64,000 bases of DNA from Sclerodactyla briareus (GCA_026419785.1 JAODTK010002054.1:79501-143500); one strand, 5' to 3'. Shown: positions 1-13,180, counted from the first letter of the stretch. The notes: generated from the letters alone by a model not told the origin. Made by a program: numbers and translations.

Positions 1-125
1 ATACTACATACAATTTCATCAGTCTTACCATTTAAGAGAAACAAGCTATCAGAAAGTGGCAACATACAACACATGACAAAGTGATCCCTAAGTCTCTTTA
101 TGGACTTTGTTCAAGCGAGATGAGA
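1..125 (+). repeat. Family B repeat, right-end fragment
   Basis: The segment around 80-115 (agtctctttatggactttg) matches the right ends of the family B copies at about 45205 and 32498, where the same 'agtc(t/c)c...gactttgttca' motif follows an ACAC-rich tract. The rest of this copy would lie left of the window. It carries no coding potential. The assignment rests on about 35 aligned bases, read by eye. Confidence 0.45.
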
Positions 126-1278
126 AGCACGCTCAAAATTGTTTCCCCTCTCCTTCAATGTGCGATTGTGCGGCCTAACTAAAACATTGGAAGGGGAGCA
201 GGATTGTGTCACAGCTACATGGTTCCTGCAGATTCTGGGCGATCATTTCCATGACTTTTACATGACCGAATAAAGGATTTCCATGACCTTCTCTAGGACA
301 AACAACCAAAGCAACAACAGCAAAACATATGCAAGAAAGTGACAACATCACTCCATGAAACTTTTCATGACTTTTCCCCATGACTCAACAACTTTTCACT
401 GAATTACAAAACTCAATCGGGCCTGGATTTTTCTTGATGAAATTTCATGGGAAGTTACAGGTTTTCCATGACAACGGGAACCCTGCAGCCATTGTTGCAA
501 AGACTATAGGTTCTCACTGAGGCTGGCTATTTATGTCACTTGTCAGAAGCCTGCTGCATATACTTGGCATGCTGAAAAGTTTTAAGTTTTTACCGTGCCT
601 TTTCAATGTAATAGTTTGTGTAATGTGATTGTACATGGATAGCTTTGTGTTCTTGTTTTATTATCAAGTCTTCGGTATGATGGGGCAAAAAGCCTATTAA
701 TTACATGAAGTTGGGTCAGACACTGGAGCAAAGCAAGCAGGGAGGGTACCCTCGAGAAAAAAGTTGGACCAGCTGCCTGCCTCATCTTGCCTCAGGGGTG
801 ATTTGGCGTTTGCTGCCAAAATTGGGACCTACCTGGAATACTTGTTGGGGTGCTTGGAGGGAGTGTAGTGTTGAGATAAAGGTTGCAAAACGGCCTGTCG
901 TTACAGCATTTTATTGAAGTTGGGATACTGTGTACCCTGGATTTGCAGAGCATAAGGCCACCATCCTCTACGGGGGGTAGACAGCCCAGAGACCTGGTGG
1001 AAGAAAAAGATGCATAAATATATTCAATATGCATATACAATATTCATGGCATATTCCCTTTTTCTTCGAATCATTGAACTGCCCAGAATCCTTCTTGACA
1101 GACAGACATCAGAACCCCTCTCAACGGACAGACAGACAGACACACAGGTATAAGATGTCTGTGATGAACCAATGCACCACAAACATTGACCTGAGACAGC
1201 AGTGGTCTGGGAAATGATAAAAGATGATGAACCGAGGAAAAAAATACAACAAGGATTGTCATTAAATACTAAGGAAAA
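126..1278. other. No gene seen; GACA microsatellite
   Basis: No convincing coding frame is present. A GACA-type simple repeat lies at about 1098-1143 (acagacagacat..., gacagacagacac). The remainder looks like unique noncoding DNA. Confidence 0.6.
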
Positions 1279-1400
1279 ACAAAAGATGCCACTGGCAACC
1301 CCACTTGACCAACCCTTCAGTTATATTTCCGCCACCAAGATGTAAGCATCTGCTCCAAGTTCTGGCATCGGGATTCACCTTTAGAATCCCGCTTTCCCCA
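1279..1400 (+). repeat. Dispersed repeat D, copy 1
   Basis: This matches 21990-22115 in the same orientation over about 110-120 bases, including shared blocks such as ccccacttgacca, gttatatttc and gcatctgctccaagttctgg. Differences are substitutions and single-base indels. No terminal inverted repeats or target duplication were seen, so the class is unknown. Confidence 0.65.
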
Positions 1401-2689
1401 CTATTTCTTTCCTACAGTTTGAGAGATCATTTGAGGGCATTCACCAGACAACCTACGATGTGTTCTTCCCTTGAAGAAGACGATTTGCGTAACTTTTCTT
1501 CTCAGGAGGCCACACCTCCTCTGTGTATAAATCTATTCATGGTTACAGTAAGATGATGATAATACCATTGTGTCAAAGGTCATAGGGATACAGTGGTCTT
1601 TCCATGTTGCATGAACAGTGTGCAGTACAATATTTTGGAACTCCCCCTAAAGAAAACTACAAATCTTTATAACTACACAAAACTATCAACAATGACATAG
1701 CAATTGGTTTAGTTTTAGTAGAGTGGTGACAGTTTGAAGATAGGCCATACCGATAGAGCTATGCAGAGAATACTCATCTATAACCCGGAGCTGTTAAGCG
1801 GTGAACAGGCGCGCTTTAATACAACCATGAAAAGTTTGTAGCTGGGTAGATTCAATGATGTCTCCAATCCACATTCCCTGGTAATAAACCACCACATTTA
1901 ATGCCCCAGAGAGAATGAGTGCAGAAAGCACAAACACCCAGCCCACAGTGACCGTCTTGACCCCTAATTACAATGGAATGCCACCCACCAGCCCAATAGT
2001 AATGTGGAGGTTGTGACTACATGCTCCGTGGAGAATTACTTTCCATGTGGGAAGCCAGGACTGAGCCCAGTGCCCTATCTATTCCCATTAACGGGGTTAT
2101 ACTGAGGCACAGGCATAGCCTGCACTCTGTCCTGTTTGGGTTAGATTAGTCCTGTCTATACTGTGAGGCAGGCCAGGGGGAGAAGGAGAGGAAACATTGC
2201 AAAATTTTGTCCGTCTGAGATACTGAAATCTTGCCAGCAAGGAACAGGACGGGAGTTTTTTGATAGGACAGGAAGAGATTTTAGTTCTGCTACACTAGTT
2301 ATGTTCACCTACACATGGGCAGAAGAAACGGTGCACAGGACACAATCCCTGTCACTATATCACTATCACTATCATGCCGATCCTATAAAACAATCTACTT
2401 TGACTGAAAAGTTTGGAAGGCAAATTGGAGGCATCTGAATGGTGAGATACAGCCTTGGTGCATGATGTCATCCACAGCATCCATCATAAGGATTGGGAAC
2501 CCTGCATGGGATAGTTGCTAGTTCTTCCTATGGAAATGTACATGTCGAGCACCATGCACATCGTGGCAGGCCTTTTTTACTGGGGGGGGGGGGCCCTGAT
2601 TTGTACCTATGGACCATAAACTACATTTGAGGAGAGTGATGCCATTTGAGAGGACATCCTTTCCCCTACATGGATAAGACTCAAAACTC
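1401..2689. other. No gene seen
   Basis: Short open frames only, none with splice context or recognisable motifs. A G run of about 12 lies near 2581-2593. Confidence 0.55.
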
Positions 2690-2697
2690 CCTGAAAG

Positions 2698-2877
2698 CAA
2701 GGGTGCAGCCACTAGGGGGGTCCGGGGGGGTCATGACCCCCCAACTTTTGGGAAGGCTTCCATACATAATGATTTCTTCACACACAAAATGTTTCCCATC
2801 ACTGCTTCGGACCCCCCAAATTGCTCTTGACCCCCCCTCCCCCCAAAAAAAACTTTCAGACAGTGGTTGCGCCCTTG
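2698..2877. mobile_element. hAT-type MITE (family M1), copy 1
   Basis: A 180-bp non-autonomous element. The left end reads CAAGGGTGCAGCCACT and the right end, reverse-complemented, reads CAAGGGCGCAACCACT, which are imperfect terminal inverted repeats of about 16 bp. The flanks CCTGAAAG (2690-2697) and CCTCAAAG (2878-2885) agree at 7 of 8 positions, as expected for the 8-bp target duplication of hAT transposases. The interior is rich in G and C runs and encodes nothing. It would have been moved in trans by a transposase that is not in this window. A second copy lies at 24433-24617. Confidence 0.8.
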
Positions 2878-2885
2878 CCTCAAAG

Positions 2886-5681
2886 AGGAATCTCTCAGTA
2901 CGTCATTGCAGCGACATGTAGGCCTACATGCACAGTGTCTTTGTTAAGTTCTAAGACACTAGATTCACCCCATAAGTGACCACTCATGAAAGATGGGCAT
3001 ATTTGAAGACCACCAGCCCAGAGGATGCAAGACTGCCAACAAGTTGAAGCACCAAGCACCGTGTGGAACTGGTAGAGATGTGGAAGACCGACAGTGGTGA
3101 AGCTTCCTAGGGTACACACAATGATTCATTCATGGAGAGTGAGTGACATAGGGGAAGGTACCAATTACCAGCGATCTTTCTGTCAACAGAGCTCTATCAA
3201 CTTCTGATCTCCATTCAGACCAGGCTCTGTTTGGGTGACATGACAGACCAGGACTCCTTTTGAGCCAATATTTGGTAGTGGCCAGTGATCACTGATGCAA
3301 TCTTTACTGACGTGCATCCAGTTACACAATTTCCATCAGCAATAGAGTACTGTGATTTTGTGATTAGTGTTTTAGGAGAGGAGCGATTACTCGTAGAGCA
3401 CTCGCAAGAAGTTTTGAGGCCCTAGTCAACATATGGTATGCATGGCAAGTTTCACCGAAAGATTCTATTCAAATCTCCTTCTGTGTATGTGTGTTTTGAT
3501 TTGTCCATTGATGAGCGTGTGTGGGCCGAACAGGTACATGACACAGTCACATGTTCGGTGGTGTAATATGGGATCATGAGGAACTAGCTCTATGCCTCTC
3601 AAGTAATCCTGGAGTACTCACAGCTCATCACACACTTATTTAAAACAAAGGTTGTGATCCTTGATATGATTCAATGGTCATCAGTTCAGATCCGCAATGA
3701 CAATAAATAGGTCTCCAAGGGAATCTTCATCATTGGGAATCTTCATCATTTAAAGTTCTCAACCCTCAATAAATTGCTCAGATCATGCAAATTACCTCAA
3801 TTGACCTAGCATCAAATCTTGAAACCCGAAGACTAAAGAGGGACCAAAGTTTCACGGAAATCTGACAAATTGATACAGCACTCACATTAGCCTGAGGACA
3901 TCCCCAGGATCCCAGGGCTACCAGACTCATGCTCAAATTGAGCCCTGCGTGAGGGGGTTCAATATCAAGTGTAAAGTTTTCATTTCCAGAACCAAAAGAC
4001 TGGAATTAGAAACTGCACAACATCAAAACAGATTGCTGCAGTAAATTTTTCAACGACTGAAAAAAAACAAACAAAAGAAAACAAGAAGGAAAATTGTACT
4101 TTGTGTCAACTGAACTGCAGTGGATATTACTGATGATGACCAGGCCCCCACCACCACTGCATTCTTTGGAATGAGGAGGCTTGGAGAACTGTCATACAGA
4201 TGCGTGACACCGTCACTTACAATCGGCGAAACTGTAACCTGCCCACGTCACACAGGCACACGCAACCACGATACTTAAAATGCGAGCCAGCACGGCAACA
4301 CGGGGGGAAAAAAAAGTCACGTTGTACACCTGGCTGTAATCAGAGAGATTGAACACTCCATCAAATTAACTCACCAATTAGATCACCTTCGAAGGGGTGG
4401 GGGTGGCTCTCAAGAATAATGCAGCCAATCTTGGAGAGCTCCTGGCCAAAAGCTCCTAAACTTAATTAACAGTCCAATTCTCCTGACAGGGCAATATTGC
4501 ACAAACTGAGCATTGCCTAGTCGAGCCTGCACCATTTGCCCTGACGTACTTGGTGCCTCAATTTAGCCCTACTTTTCCCAATTTTACGTTCGGGGGAGGG
4601 TGAACATTTTACCAAAATTGCATCAACGATGCGTCGCTGGCCATAGACTATAGTTCGTGGATTGACCTACTTCCTGGCATGAATATTGGAAGTTTGGAGA
4701 TTTTCCGTCAAACTGTGATCAATAATAATCCCAGACACGCGAGGAGGTTCACGATTTTGACCTATTTCACTGCACTATTTTACAATTTATTAGGTTTCAT
4801 GACTCTCAAGACGTTTTATGGGGCTTTGCTCATCATTGACAACATGAATGTTCAGGTTCGGTTCATGGGATAGACCTATTTTCTAGACTAAACAGCTGGA
4901 ATCATCTTCCTACATTGCTAAGATGGTTGAAACCATACTGAAAATGTTTGTAGCATGATCCCATACAAGGTTTTTAGGGAAGCACCAACACTGACCAGTG
5001 TATGCAATAGTAATAGAACATGTGAGCCGAGTTCTTCTACCTCCCGGGTTGACTGTTTCAACAATCCTGGTCCTACACAGTGCAGAAGACAGGGCCCCGC
5101 GGTCTACCAAAATGACCCTTGTCCCAAGTCAGAATCTATGTACCAGGTTCTTTATTTTTTACTCAAGCTCAGCTGCTCAGTGGATCTTGTTCATCTCAAT
5201 GTCCAGGTGATTTATAGAGATGCATAAGTGGGGGAAGTGGGGGTGGGGGCATTTGAGGTTTTGTGCTGTCCTACAGCGAGGTGGGGGGGGGGGAACAAAG
5301 TTTATGCATGAACAAGATTCATCAGGTTTGTTGTGAGAGCTGATGGATGTTCTTAGTTAGAAGTCAGAGTGACTGCCAAACTGTGAGAACACCTGCACCA
5401 TGCTCTCAATAAACCAGTTATAAAATCATGGAATTAGGGGGACAAAAATGCAGATTTCGCAGAGCTACTACAATCAGCCAAAAAACGTACAACTTGATGA
5501 TCCGTCCCAAGAATGTTATTAGAGTAAAGAGTGATTTCACCCCACTAATAAATCACGATAATTACACAGGTAAGAAAAGTACAAGGAACTCTTCTCGCCC
5601 AATCATCACAGCTACAAAAATCTCAATTTGTTAAAAAAGTGTACCAATTTACATGTACCTCATTTTAATATTTTCAACAGA
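2886..5681. other. No gene seen; G-rich tracts
   Basis: About 2.8 kb without a supportable gene. Short overlapping frames around 4955-5227 lack splice sites and recognisable domains. G-rich tracts occur at about 5229-5248 and 5281-5292. Confidence 0.5.
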
Positions 5682-5889
5682 GATGTGCCCACACTGGGCG
5701 GCGGAACCCGGCATTCATGCATTTTACCCGGCACTCAAGACAAAATAGCCCGAATTACCCCAAAATTACCCGGCACTATTTAGTGCTGTACAGTGCTAGC
5801 TAGTAACTATCATATTGACACTTTACCGCTCCCCAACATACCTGTTAATCAATCTCCACCCGGCACTCAAAATTGCCTGGGCACATCCC
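5682..5889 (+). mobile_element. Inverted-repeat MITE (family M2), copy 1
   Basis: About 208 bp bounded by GATGTGCCCA on the left and TGGGCACATC on the right, a 10-bp perfect terminal inverted repeat. The interior repeats the phrase 'acccggcactca' several times. The same element occurs in opposite orientation at 51537-51722, with matching internal blocks (cccggcactca, gcattttaccc). No target duplication is evident, so the superfamily is not assigned. It has no coding capacity. Confidence 0.72.
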
Positions 5890-6436
5890 TGAATCAACAA
5901 CTATGGACAAGGCGACAAGCCAATTCCTGATGGTAGGTATGTATGCTCACAATGAAACAATCAACAGGTTGTAACAAAATTATCCCCATGGCACTACTGA
6001 TGTGGCATATTAATTAAAACTATAATCACTCTCTAGAACTCAAACCAGTTTTGTAAGTATGGTGGAAATTAAGTATCGAAAGTATATTAAGTGAACTGTT
6101 TACAATGGTGCTTTTCTCGTTGTAGCTGTATGGAGTTTTTGCAGTTAGTGTTCCCATGCGCTTCCGTATGACCTTTCACACCATATTGTTGACACACCAA
6201 CCTGAACTGGTCCTATTGGCCTAGTAGAAGAGTACCCTCTCAGTGTGGTTTCTAGTAACCAGTTCTCAGCACAAAAATAAACAGTAAACAGAGGCCCATG
6301 TGCTGCAGTGGTTGTACATATAAACAGTTACATGTACCATGAAAGCCCTGTACAGGGAAAGGCAAAACTTTACCATTGAAAAAAAAAATACTCCCGAGGG
6401 CTTGCTAGAACTACTGATCTCATTATATCCCAGCAA
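5890..6436. other. No gene seen
   Basis: Nothing recognisable. An A-rich run lies at about 6380-6388. Confidence 0.5.
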
Positions 6437-6800
6437 CACGAGAATTGTCTGGGAATATTATGGTTTTGGGTGTGTATCCGCCGCCACTGTGTCCCCAGGC
6501 TTCGGCTACGCCACTGGAACTTTAGGCACATTAACTTCCCAATGCTTGTCGAATTGACTTTAAACTTGGTACACATGTCCGCCCTAGTGATATCTTGGAT
6601 GAGTTCGAAGTGGGGGCGCCGCAATGCTGGGGGGCGCTAATTTAATAATCTATGTAAAATTTTCAAGTCAGTCAGATTTGAACAAAACTTTGTAGTAGGG
6701 CCTATAGTTGATCCCGAAAAATGGGGAGGTCTTTCAATGCCATCGTGGGTCAGATTTGCGTAATTTATGTGACCTTTTTTGTAACTTCATGGATTACACA
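6437..6800 (+). repeat. Family A repeat, CCG-end fragment
   Basis: This contains the family A end signature: gaatattatggttttgggtg, then a ccgccgcc-rich stretch, then the blocks acttggtacacatgtccg and gagttcgaagtggg. These line up with 7176-7330 in the long copy at 7161-9225. Beyond 6700, 'cccgaaaaatggggaggtc' resembles the 'cgaaaaacatggcga' module at 7435. It is a truncated copy without the AGGTCA-rich array. Confidence 0.7.
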
Positions 6801-7160
6801 AACTTGTGAGATGAAGGCTATCTTGGTTTCTGACCAAAATGGTGGTCTTTGTGTGGTGTTAGATACTTCTTCCCCGATTGCTCAAGCGGGTTATACACGT
6901 GGGCGGATTTAACTGCCAAACACATGTCTAGTTTTTATTTGGCATAATTTGAGCACTGCTTGAACATTGAAGGCTGCCCTGCTGCGAAAAATGGAATGCA
7001 ATCATACTAGGAATGTGGATAGCTCCACAGTATGAAAGGATGCCCACAAAAGTACAGTACATAACCCTGTAGTGTAGGCCTATCTGAGCTTTACGTGACG
7101 GGCAAGAAACGACGGTTTAGGAACCTGACAAGATGGTCCTACAACACATCATGATCCCGA

Positions 7161-9225
7161 CACTACAGTGGTTGCGGGATATTATGGTTTTGGCCGTGTG
7201 CCGCCGTCTCCGCCGCCGCCGCCGGAAACTTTAGGCGTTAGCGTTCTCATTCTTTAACAGTTTATCCGATTGACCCAAACTTGGTACACATGTCCGAATG
7301 AGTAAATCTCGGATAAGTTCGAAAATGGGCTATATCGTATATTTTTTGCCCTCTATTTGCAGGTTTTCTCGTCAAACTTTTCAAGTTTGTGCGATTTACC
7401 GAAACGTGGTGGGTGAGGGTAGTTGTTGGAGCCGAAAAACATGGCGACATTTCAAGGTCATTCGAGGTCAAGTTGGCCATTTTCTTCTTTGCCAGTCGCC
7501 TAATTATAGCAGAATGTATGTGATATTTCAAACTTCAATTGGATTTTCAATAGAAACTTGTGTGCATAGGGCCAACTATCATGCTATGATTTTCCTATGT
7601 GTGGCCGCGGTCACTGGAGGTTCCATCTTGCATGACTAATTTTGCATAATAGTTGGCTCAAGTAGCATTAGCAAATATCTAAAACTACTTTGTGAGATTC
7701 TCACGAAACTTTGTGATTAGGACCTTCTAACATTCCTGATAAATTTTCAACTGCGTTGAAATCACTGAGGTCATTAGTTTGTTTAATGTACATATTCGTT
7801 AGCATACTTAGAATACTTACTGGCAATAATTTTCTCAACTTTTGGGGATTTTGCGAAAATTTTTGAATAGGACTACTACCAGTCCTGATAATTTATTCAA
7901 TGCATCAGATCACTGAGGTAAATTGTGACTAATTTGCAAATTTGTTATCCTGATTCCGGTCAAAATGATGAGTTTACTACTTTTTTTGCAATAACATTTG
8001 ACATGTTCATTGGAATGCAATATGCGACTAGGAGTGGATGCATAACATGGAGTGTAACATTTTACATAAACCACCATGTCATTGCAAGGTCAATCCGGGG
8101 TCAATTCGGGTCAAAAAACTGTTTTCGGGCTATAATCGGAGAATTGAATATCTCTGCGAAGGCTGGATAGTTCACCATTGTGATTAATTGTTGACCTGCA
8201 TGTGTTGACCTCTGAACCCGAATAATGTCTTTATTAAGTAGTTACGGGCAAAAAAAGTAGCACTGTTCTTTTTTGGACATGTGATATAGCTTTGTGTGCT
8301 TTTATGTAGGAAAGCAATCCTGCTTCGATCGGAAACTCACTTTGGTAGTTCCAAGGGGGTCAAAGTTCAATTTATACCTTTTCCGCAATAACATTGGTCA
8401 TATTCATTGACGCCATAGGGCTTCTAGGAGTGGATGCATCACATGGAGTGTAACAAATTTTCAAAAACCGCCATGTCATTGCAGGTCATTAAAGGTCACT
8501 TAGAGGTCAACACTGATTTAGTACTTTTTCGGCAATAGCACTGGGTTGGTGTTCATCTAAATGCAAAATGCTCCTAGAGTGGATGGATCACATGGAGAGT
8601 AACAATTCTCATAAAAACTTCATATCATGAAAGGTCATTCGGGGTCCTTAGGGGGGTCAAAATGTTTTTTTTTTGGCTATAATCGAGAATTGAATATCTG
8701 CGAAGCTGGATGGTTCACCATTGCTATATGATTTTGACCCTGCATTGTGTGACCTCTGAAAAAACCTGAAGTTGACCTCTGTCGGGTGGTCATGTGGTTA
8801 AAGGTCGAATCTTGAATAATGTGCTTATTTAGGAGTACGGGCCCAAAAAAATAGAAACGGATTATTTTTGGATTGTGAAGAGTTTGTGTGCTTTCATGAA
8901 GGGAAACAACCTCCCGCTTCGAATCGGACACTTAACTACGACTTTTGTGGTTAAGGTCGAATCTTGAATAATATGCTTATTTATTAGGACGCACAACCTT
9001 GTCCGGGGCGGCAGGGGCGCCCTCCTACCATTAACAAGTGCTTATGGAATGACCCATTTACCAGTACACGTTGTCGCCTTCACAAGGTCTATAAATGTCT
9101 CTTTCCACAAATTTGTCCGGTTAATGTTCCCAGATTTTTTCTTGAATAAGAGATGGCGGGATATATACGTCTGGCGTTTAAAAACCTCACCAACAAGAAC
9201 CCGCCCGACATTTTCTAGTTCTGCT
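7161..9225 (+). repeat. Family A long repeat, copy 1
   Basis: A repeat unit of about 2.1 kb whose reverse complement matches 26586-30473. Order along +: terminal cactacagtg; a CCG-rich tract (7201-7226); a block with tggtacacatgtccgaatga; a 'cgaaaaacatggcgac' module; AT-rich modules with ggtcatt motifs; about two tandem monomers (about 7940-8985); then 'ggacgcacaaccttgtccgg' and a distal block ending near ttttctagtt. No transposase or polymerase frame is visible. The frames found here are shadows of the repeat. It may be a non-autonomous transposon with internal satellite. The class is unknown. Confidence 0.8.
7940..8985 (+). repeat. Tandem monomers inside family A copy 1
   Basis: About two copies of the unit that forms the longer array at 26799-29625. 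Landmarks such as 'aataatgtctttatta' (about 8223) and 'aataatgtgcttattt' (about 8815) are about 594 bp apart. The stretch 8483-8509 carries three AGGTCA hexamers with spacers of 4 and 5 bases. Confidence 0.75.
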
Positions 9226-10139
9226 ATATATTGAATAATGGAATTAATCCACTTTATTGGGCAAAATGGTCCATGACAGCAGTGGAAGAACTCCTTCACT
9301 GGTATGCCACCGCTCATAGTGTTTCAGCGATGCCTAGAGAATTCCAGTTATAGTCCTCCTCGGTCTACAACGGTGTTGTTCCAGCATCTTTCCTGAATCA
9401 GGTGTGAATCTATCCTGAATAATCCGAACCAGCCAAGTACTGTTCTATTTCTCAACCCGTAAACTGACCTTCGGGATGTAGATATCCAAATCTTCATGGA
9501 TGTGTCGTCAAGTCCCCTTTCACCCTCTGGTTTTAGCCCTTTCATGCCACGTATTAATCTATTTGCACGGAGCCTTTTTTCTTCCTCCTCATTCTCCAGC
9601 CCACAAGCAACAAATTTATGATATGGTAATGTTCATATAGTTTTATACTACAATACAAGTTCTTGCCTTTAGTCCCTCTCCTGCAGGTCATTATAACTAA
9701 CACGAAAACACATTCGGGCAAATCATGAATCATGAGAACCAAACGCGGTCTGTGTGGTCTGGCCTTAGTCTGTGTTATTGGCGCCGCCAACACTTTCAAG
9801 GAAGAATCAAAGTCGCTGAAATGTGTCGTTGCAGGAAGAAGCGAATACGTGCTGCTACAGGGACATTCATAATGTTCAAGTACTTTTTCCTTTTTTCCTC
9901 GATTTCAAAAGGATAAAGAACCCAAGGGCTCGGTGAGTCCTTGTCGTGCCACTGAGCAAGTAAGAAGAGAGTTCTCTTCAGTAACAAGCCAATGAATGGG
10001 GCTGTAATTCAGGTGACGGCTTTGAACTTTATCCCCACGACAGCGATCATCACCTCCACAGGCAATCCGTCTGAATATGAGATCTCTACAAATCATTCCT
10101 CTGGGCACAGTTTACATGCCTGAATCAGTGTTTTTTAAA
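9226..10139. other. No gene seen
   Basis: Overlapping short frames on both strands, none showing a domain or a splice-site pair. Unique-looking DNA just outside the family A boundary. Confidence 0.5.
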
Positions 10140-10760
10140 GACTTTTACCCTCAGTTACCTCAGGTGACCCTTAACCTGACTAAACCAAGACCAATAGGGA
10201 CATCTCTCTAACATTGACATCCCTCCATGTCAAATATGAGCCCTTCATATCATTTTCTTTGCAGTTATTGTGTTCCAAGCTTTTCAGACTTTGGGCCCGT
10301 CTCCTCTTTCGACCTTGGACCCCGAACCCTAAACAATAGGGATAATCTACTCCACAAGGTAAGTAGAGGAGTGTTTGTCATCTTTTCGGTTGCAGTAATT
10401 AGCCACAATCTTTGCACCTGTGACTTTGTTGACCTTTGGTGATTTAGACTTGACCCAACACCAGCAGGGATTATCCATTTCCAATAGCAACCCCTCAGCG
10501 AAGTATTACTGACTGGTCGACATCATTTTGTTGCCGTTATTGTGCTCACAACTTTACGACGTTTGACCTCTATTGACCTTTGGTCTTGGTCCCGACCCAA
10601 ACCAATAAGGACATATTATCCACATAGCAACCATCCATGCCAAGTATGAGCTCTCAAACACCGTTTGGCTCAACGTTAGCAACGCTGCAAGCTTTTTCAG
10701 ACCGACCTCTGTTGAACTTAATTGACCTCATATGTGACCCAAAACTCTCAAAAACTGTAA
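10140..10760 (+). repeat. Degenerate tandem repeat, about 140-bp period
   Basis: Four diverged units can be aligned on the phrase 'gacctttggtc..g.cccgacccaaaccaatagggac' at about 10175, 10325, 10450 and 10597. Each is followed by a 'cattttgttgc.gttattgtg'-like block. The spacing is about 125-150 bases. The unit has no coding features. Similar 'gacct..gac' language is seen at 14820-15060. Confidence 0.6.
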
Positions 10761-12110
10761 CCTTCATGTACATGGCTGATTTGAACTGATGGAACTTGTT
10801 TCTTCAGGATGTCGTCTTCACAAGGTATGTATTAGCAACATGCCTACACACACAATACCCTGCATGATTGATAAGATTCATTTTGCCCTCGGCAAATGGA
10901 ATAGAAGGTTAGACCGGATTCTCTGATCACCTGCCAATTGTGCAAAAAAGTGACCAGACTGTTTGAGGCAGCACAATATTTGGGTAGTTTCAAAGTGAAA
11001 AAAAAAATTGCCTGGAAAATTGCAGTCAAATGACCTGACACTTTTGACCAAAAACGATATGTTTTGTGTTTAACTCTATTTAATAACAAGACAACTCCTG
11101 TATACCACGCAATACCCTCACAATCTTTGGCACATTTTGAACCAATTATGTCACACAAAGCTGTCTGAAATTCCATAATTTTTTTCACACACTTATGGTT
11201 TAGTTTCAAAATATTCTATAACCCTGTTAGGTCTCATTCAGGTTTGGGGGATAAAACACCCCGAACACCCGGTTCCTACAACCACACAATAGGCACTGCA
11301 AGGTTTTCTGGCACTGAGCCGGGCTAACCACACAGAACTGGCACAATGCACCTCTTTCACGAAGAGACAATGGGTAAGCAACCAGGTTCCCTTTCTTTTA
11401 GAGGTGTCGTAGAAACAGCCCCATTTGCTCATGTGAGATGGAGCACAAAGTGAGTAGTAATCAATTTTGAAACCCAAATACTATCACATTTGACACCTTT
11501 CGATCGCAACCCACGTACATAACCCATTACCATGGGTAGGGCCAAGGATCAGTACATGCCACTGTAGCATCCATTTCCACACAAACTGTTGAAATAAGAT
11601 ATTTGAATTCTCATCAAGTTGAAATGAGAGATTTTTTTGCTTCTGCAAGGTTTCACAAAAACCATCAGATTTCTCAATAATCATTATGGTGCACAAAAAA
11701 AAAATCTGTCCAACTTGCCCCATGTCATTTGAGAAGACTACCTCTCCTGGATTTCTGTTGAAACAGAATTTTTCAGATTTTTTCCAGGAATTCACTGGAA
11801 ATATTGAAAATTGAATAACGCACGATATGTTTAGAGCATTATAATGTTTTGGATGAGCACACCAGGTCATTTTGCTTCAACAGGACATTTTCGAAATCCC
11901 TATTAATCGGTTAGTTCTTCAGAACCTATTCACTGATGACTCAGAAATTTATATAGATTTGTTTTTAACCAGATCATAAATTGTCCTGCCTCACATCATC
12001 CTTTCCGTCATCAGATACCAGAATCGATCTGGACATCGTGGAAAAAGAAGTTGTTCCAGTGCCAAGAATGTGATTGACAAAGCTTTTAGAGTCTACTGTT
12101 TTTACTTCCT
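10761..12110. other. No gene seen; two chance-length minus frames
   Basis: Minus-strand frames of 121 codons (10844-11209) and 128 codons (11484-11870) are open but show no known domain and no splice-site pair. In 64 kb of six-frame AT-leaning DNA such lengths are expected by chance. They are recorded here only because they are among the longer frames. Confidence 0.4.
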
Positions 12111-12265
12111 GCCGTGACCTTGATTTCTTTGTGACAAAACTCTAGTCCCACCGCACCAAGTTTTGTGTTAATTCGGACTAACCCATCGGCGGCTCAGATG
12201 GCAGCAGAGATGGATGCGGCGAACCCAGCCCCAAAACCATGATATCCTCAAGCATTACAGTTGTT
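12111..12265 (-). repeat. Family A-like end plus short module
   Basis: Read on the minus strand, 12265 to 12211 gives the family A end signature: aacaactgtaatgcttgagg, then 'gatatcatggttttgggg', then a gc-rich stretch. Next to it, 12130-12190 carries 'caccaagttttgtgttaat..ggactaac', a module that recurs at 14876-15025. Confidence 0.6.
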
Positions 12266-12636
12266 GGGGGGATATATTCATGATGGCAGGCTTCAAAATG
12301 GAGTCGATAGAGCACAATGGAATCGTATTATGTTGGCTTGTTTTACAAACGTTCCTGGGTGTGGAAGAAGGGCACAACTTCCCTCTCACCTGTAAAGCCA
12401 GGGATTGTTTGCACTGGAACATAGCCCTGATGACATTACACTGACAGTGAGATATACTTGTTTACTTTGTGTCAACATTGCTGTCAGAACTTCCCTTGGT
12501 GGCTCTCAAGGTTCTCTGTGAGTGACAGCTTAGAAGGAGAAGGCAGGTAGATGGGGAGGTATGGGTTGCTGGTCACTTGTTTCCAGAAATGGGTGACCAG
12601 CCTTGAAGTTATTTTAGATTTTTCGTGCCCTGCACA

Positions 12637-13180
12637 CTAGTGTTGGAGATATATGGTTTTGGAGGCAGCGGAAGGCCTCCCCGGTACTTCAGCAATTAGC
12701 ACAAGCATCTCCAACCCCTCTATCCAGTTGATCTGAAACTGTTACAACATACCGTTTCGCCTAGTAAAACCTTGATGAGTTCGAACGTGGGCATTATTCA
12801 ATGTCTGCTGCAATCTATATGTCCAGGTTTTACACTAGAATGCAAGATTTAGTCCGATTTCACAAAACTCGGGGTGGGGACAAAAGTTGGTGCCTGAAAA
12901 ACTCAAGAGACACAGTCCAAATTTGAGGCTTCCTGCAATATATACTACTTAACTTCCGTTGGATTCGAATAAATCTTGGTGATATGGACTGTGTCAGTCC
13001 TGGACAACATGAAGCTCATTGCAAAGTCCACAAGGATCAAATTTGCATACTTTATGTACGTTTTCCATCTCTAGTTGTATTTAAATGAACTTGGAGAATG
13101 TGGGCAACAGTGTCCCAACAACAGGTACTGTCATGTAGGTCATTTCAAAGTCACTGGAATTCAATGGACATGCTCGATTG
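12637..13180 (+). repeat. Family A repeat, CCG-end fragment
   Basis: The left end 'gtgttggagatatatggttttgg' and the following block with 'gatgagttcgaacgtgggca' correspond to 7165-7330 of copy 1. The gc-rich segment is not a clean CCG run here. Beyond 12840, the phrase 'tgcctgaaaaactcaagaga' parallels the 'cgaaaaacatggcgac' module. Similarity fades after about 13180. Confidence 0.62.
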
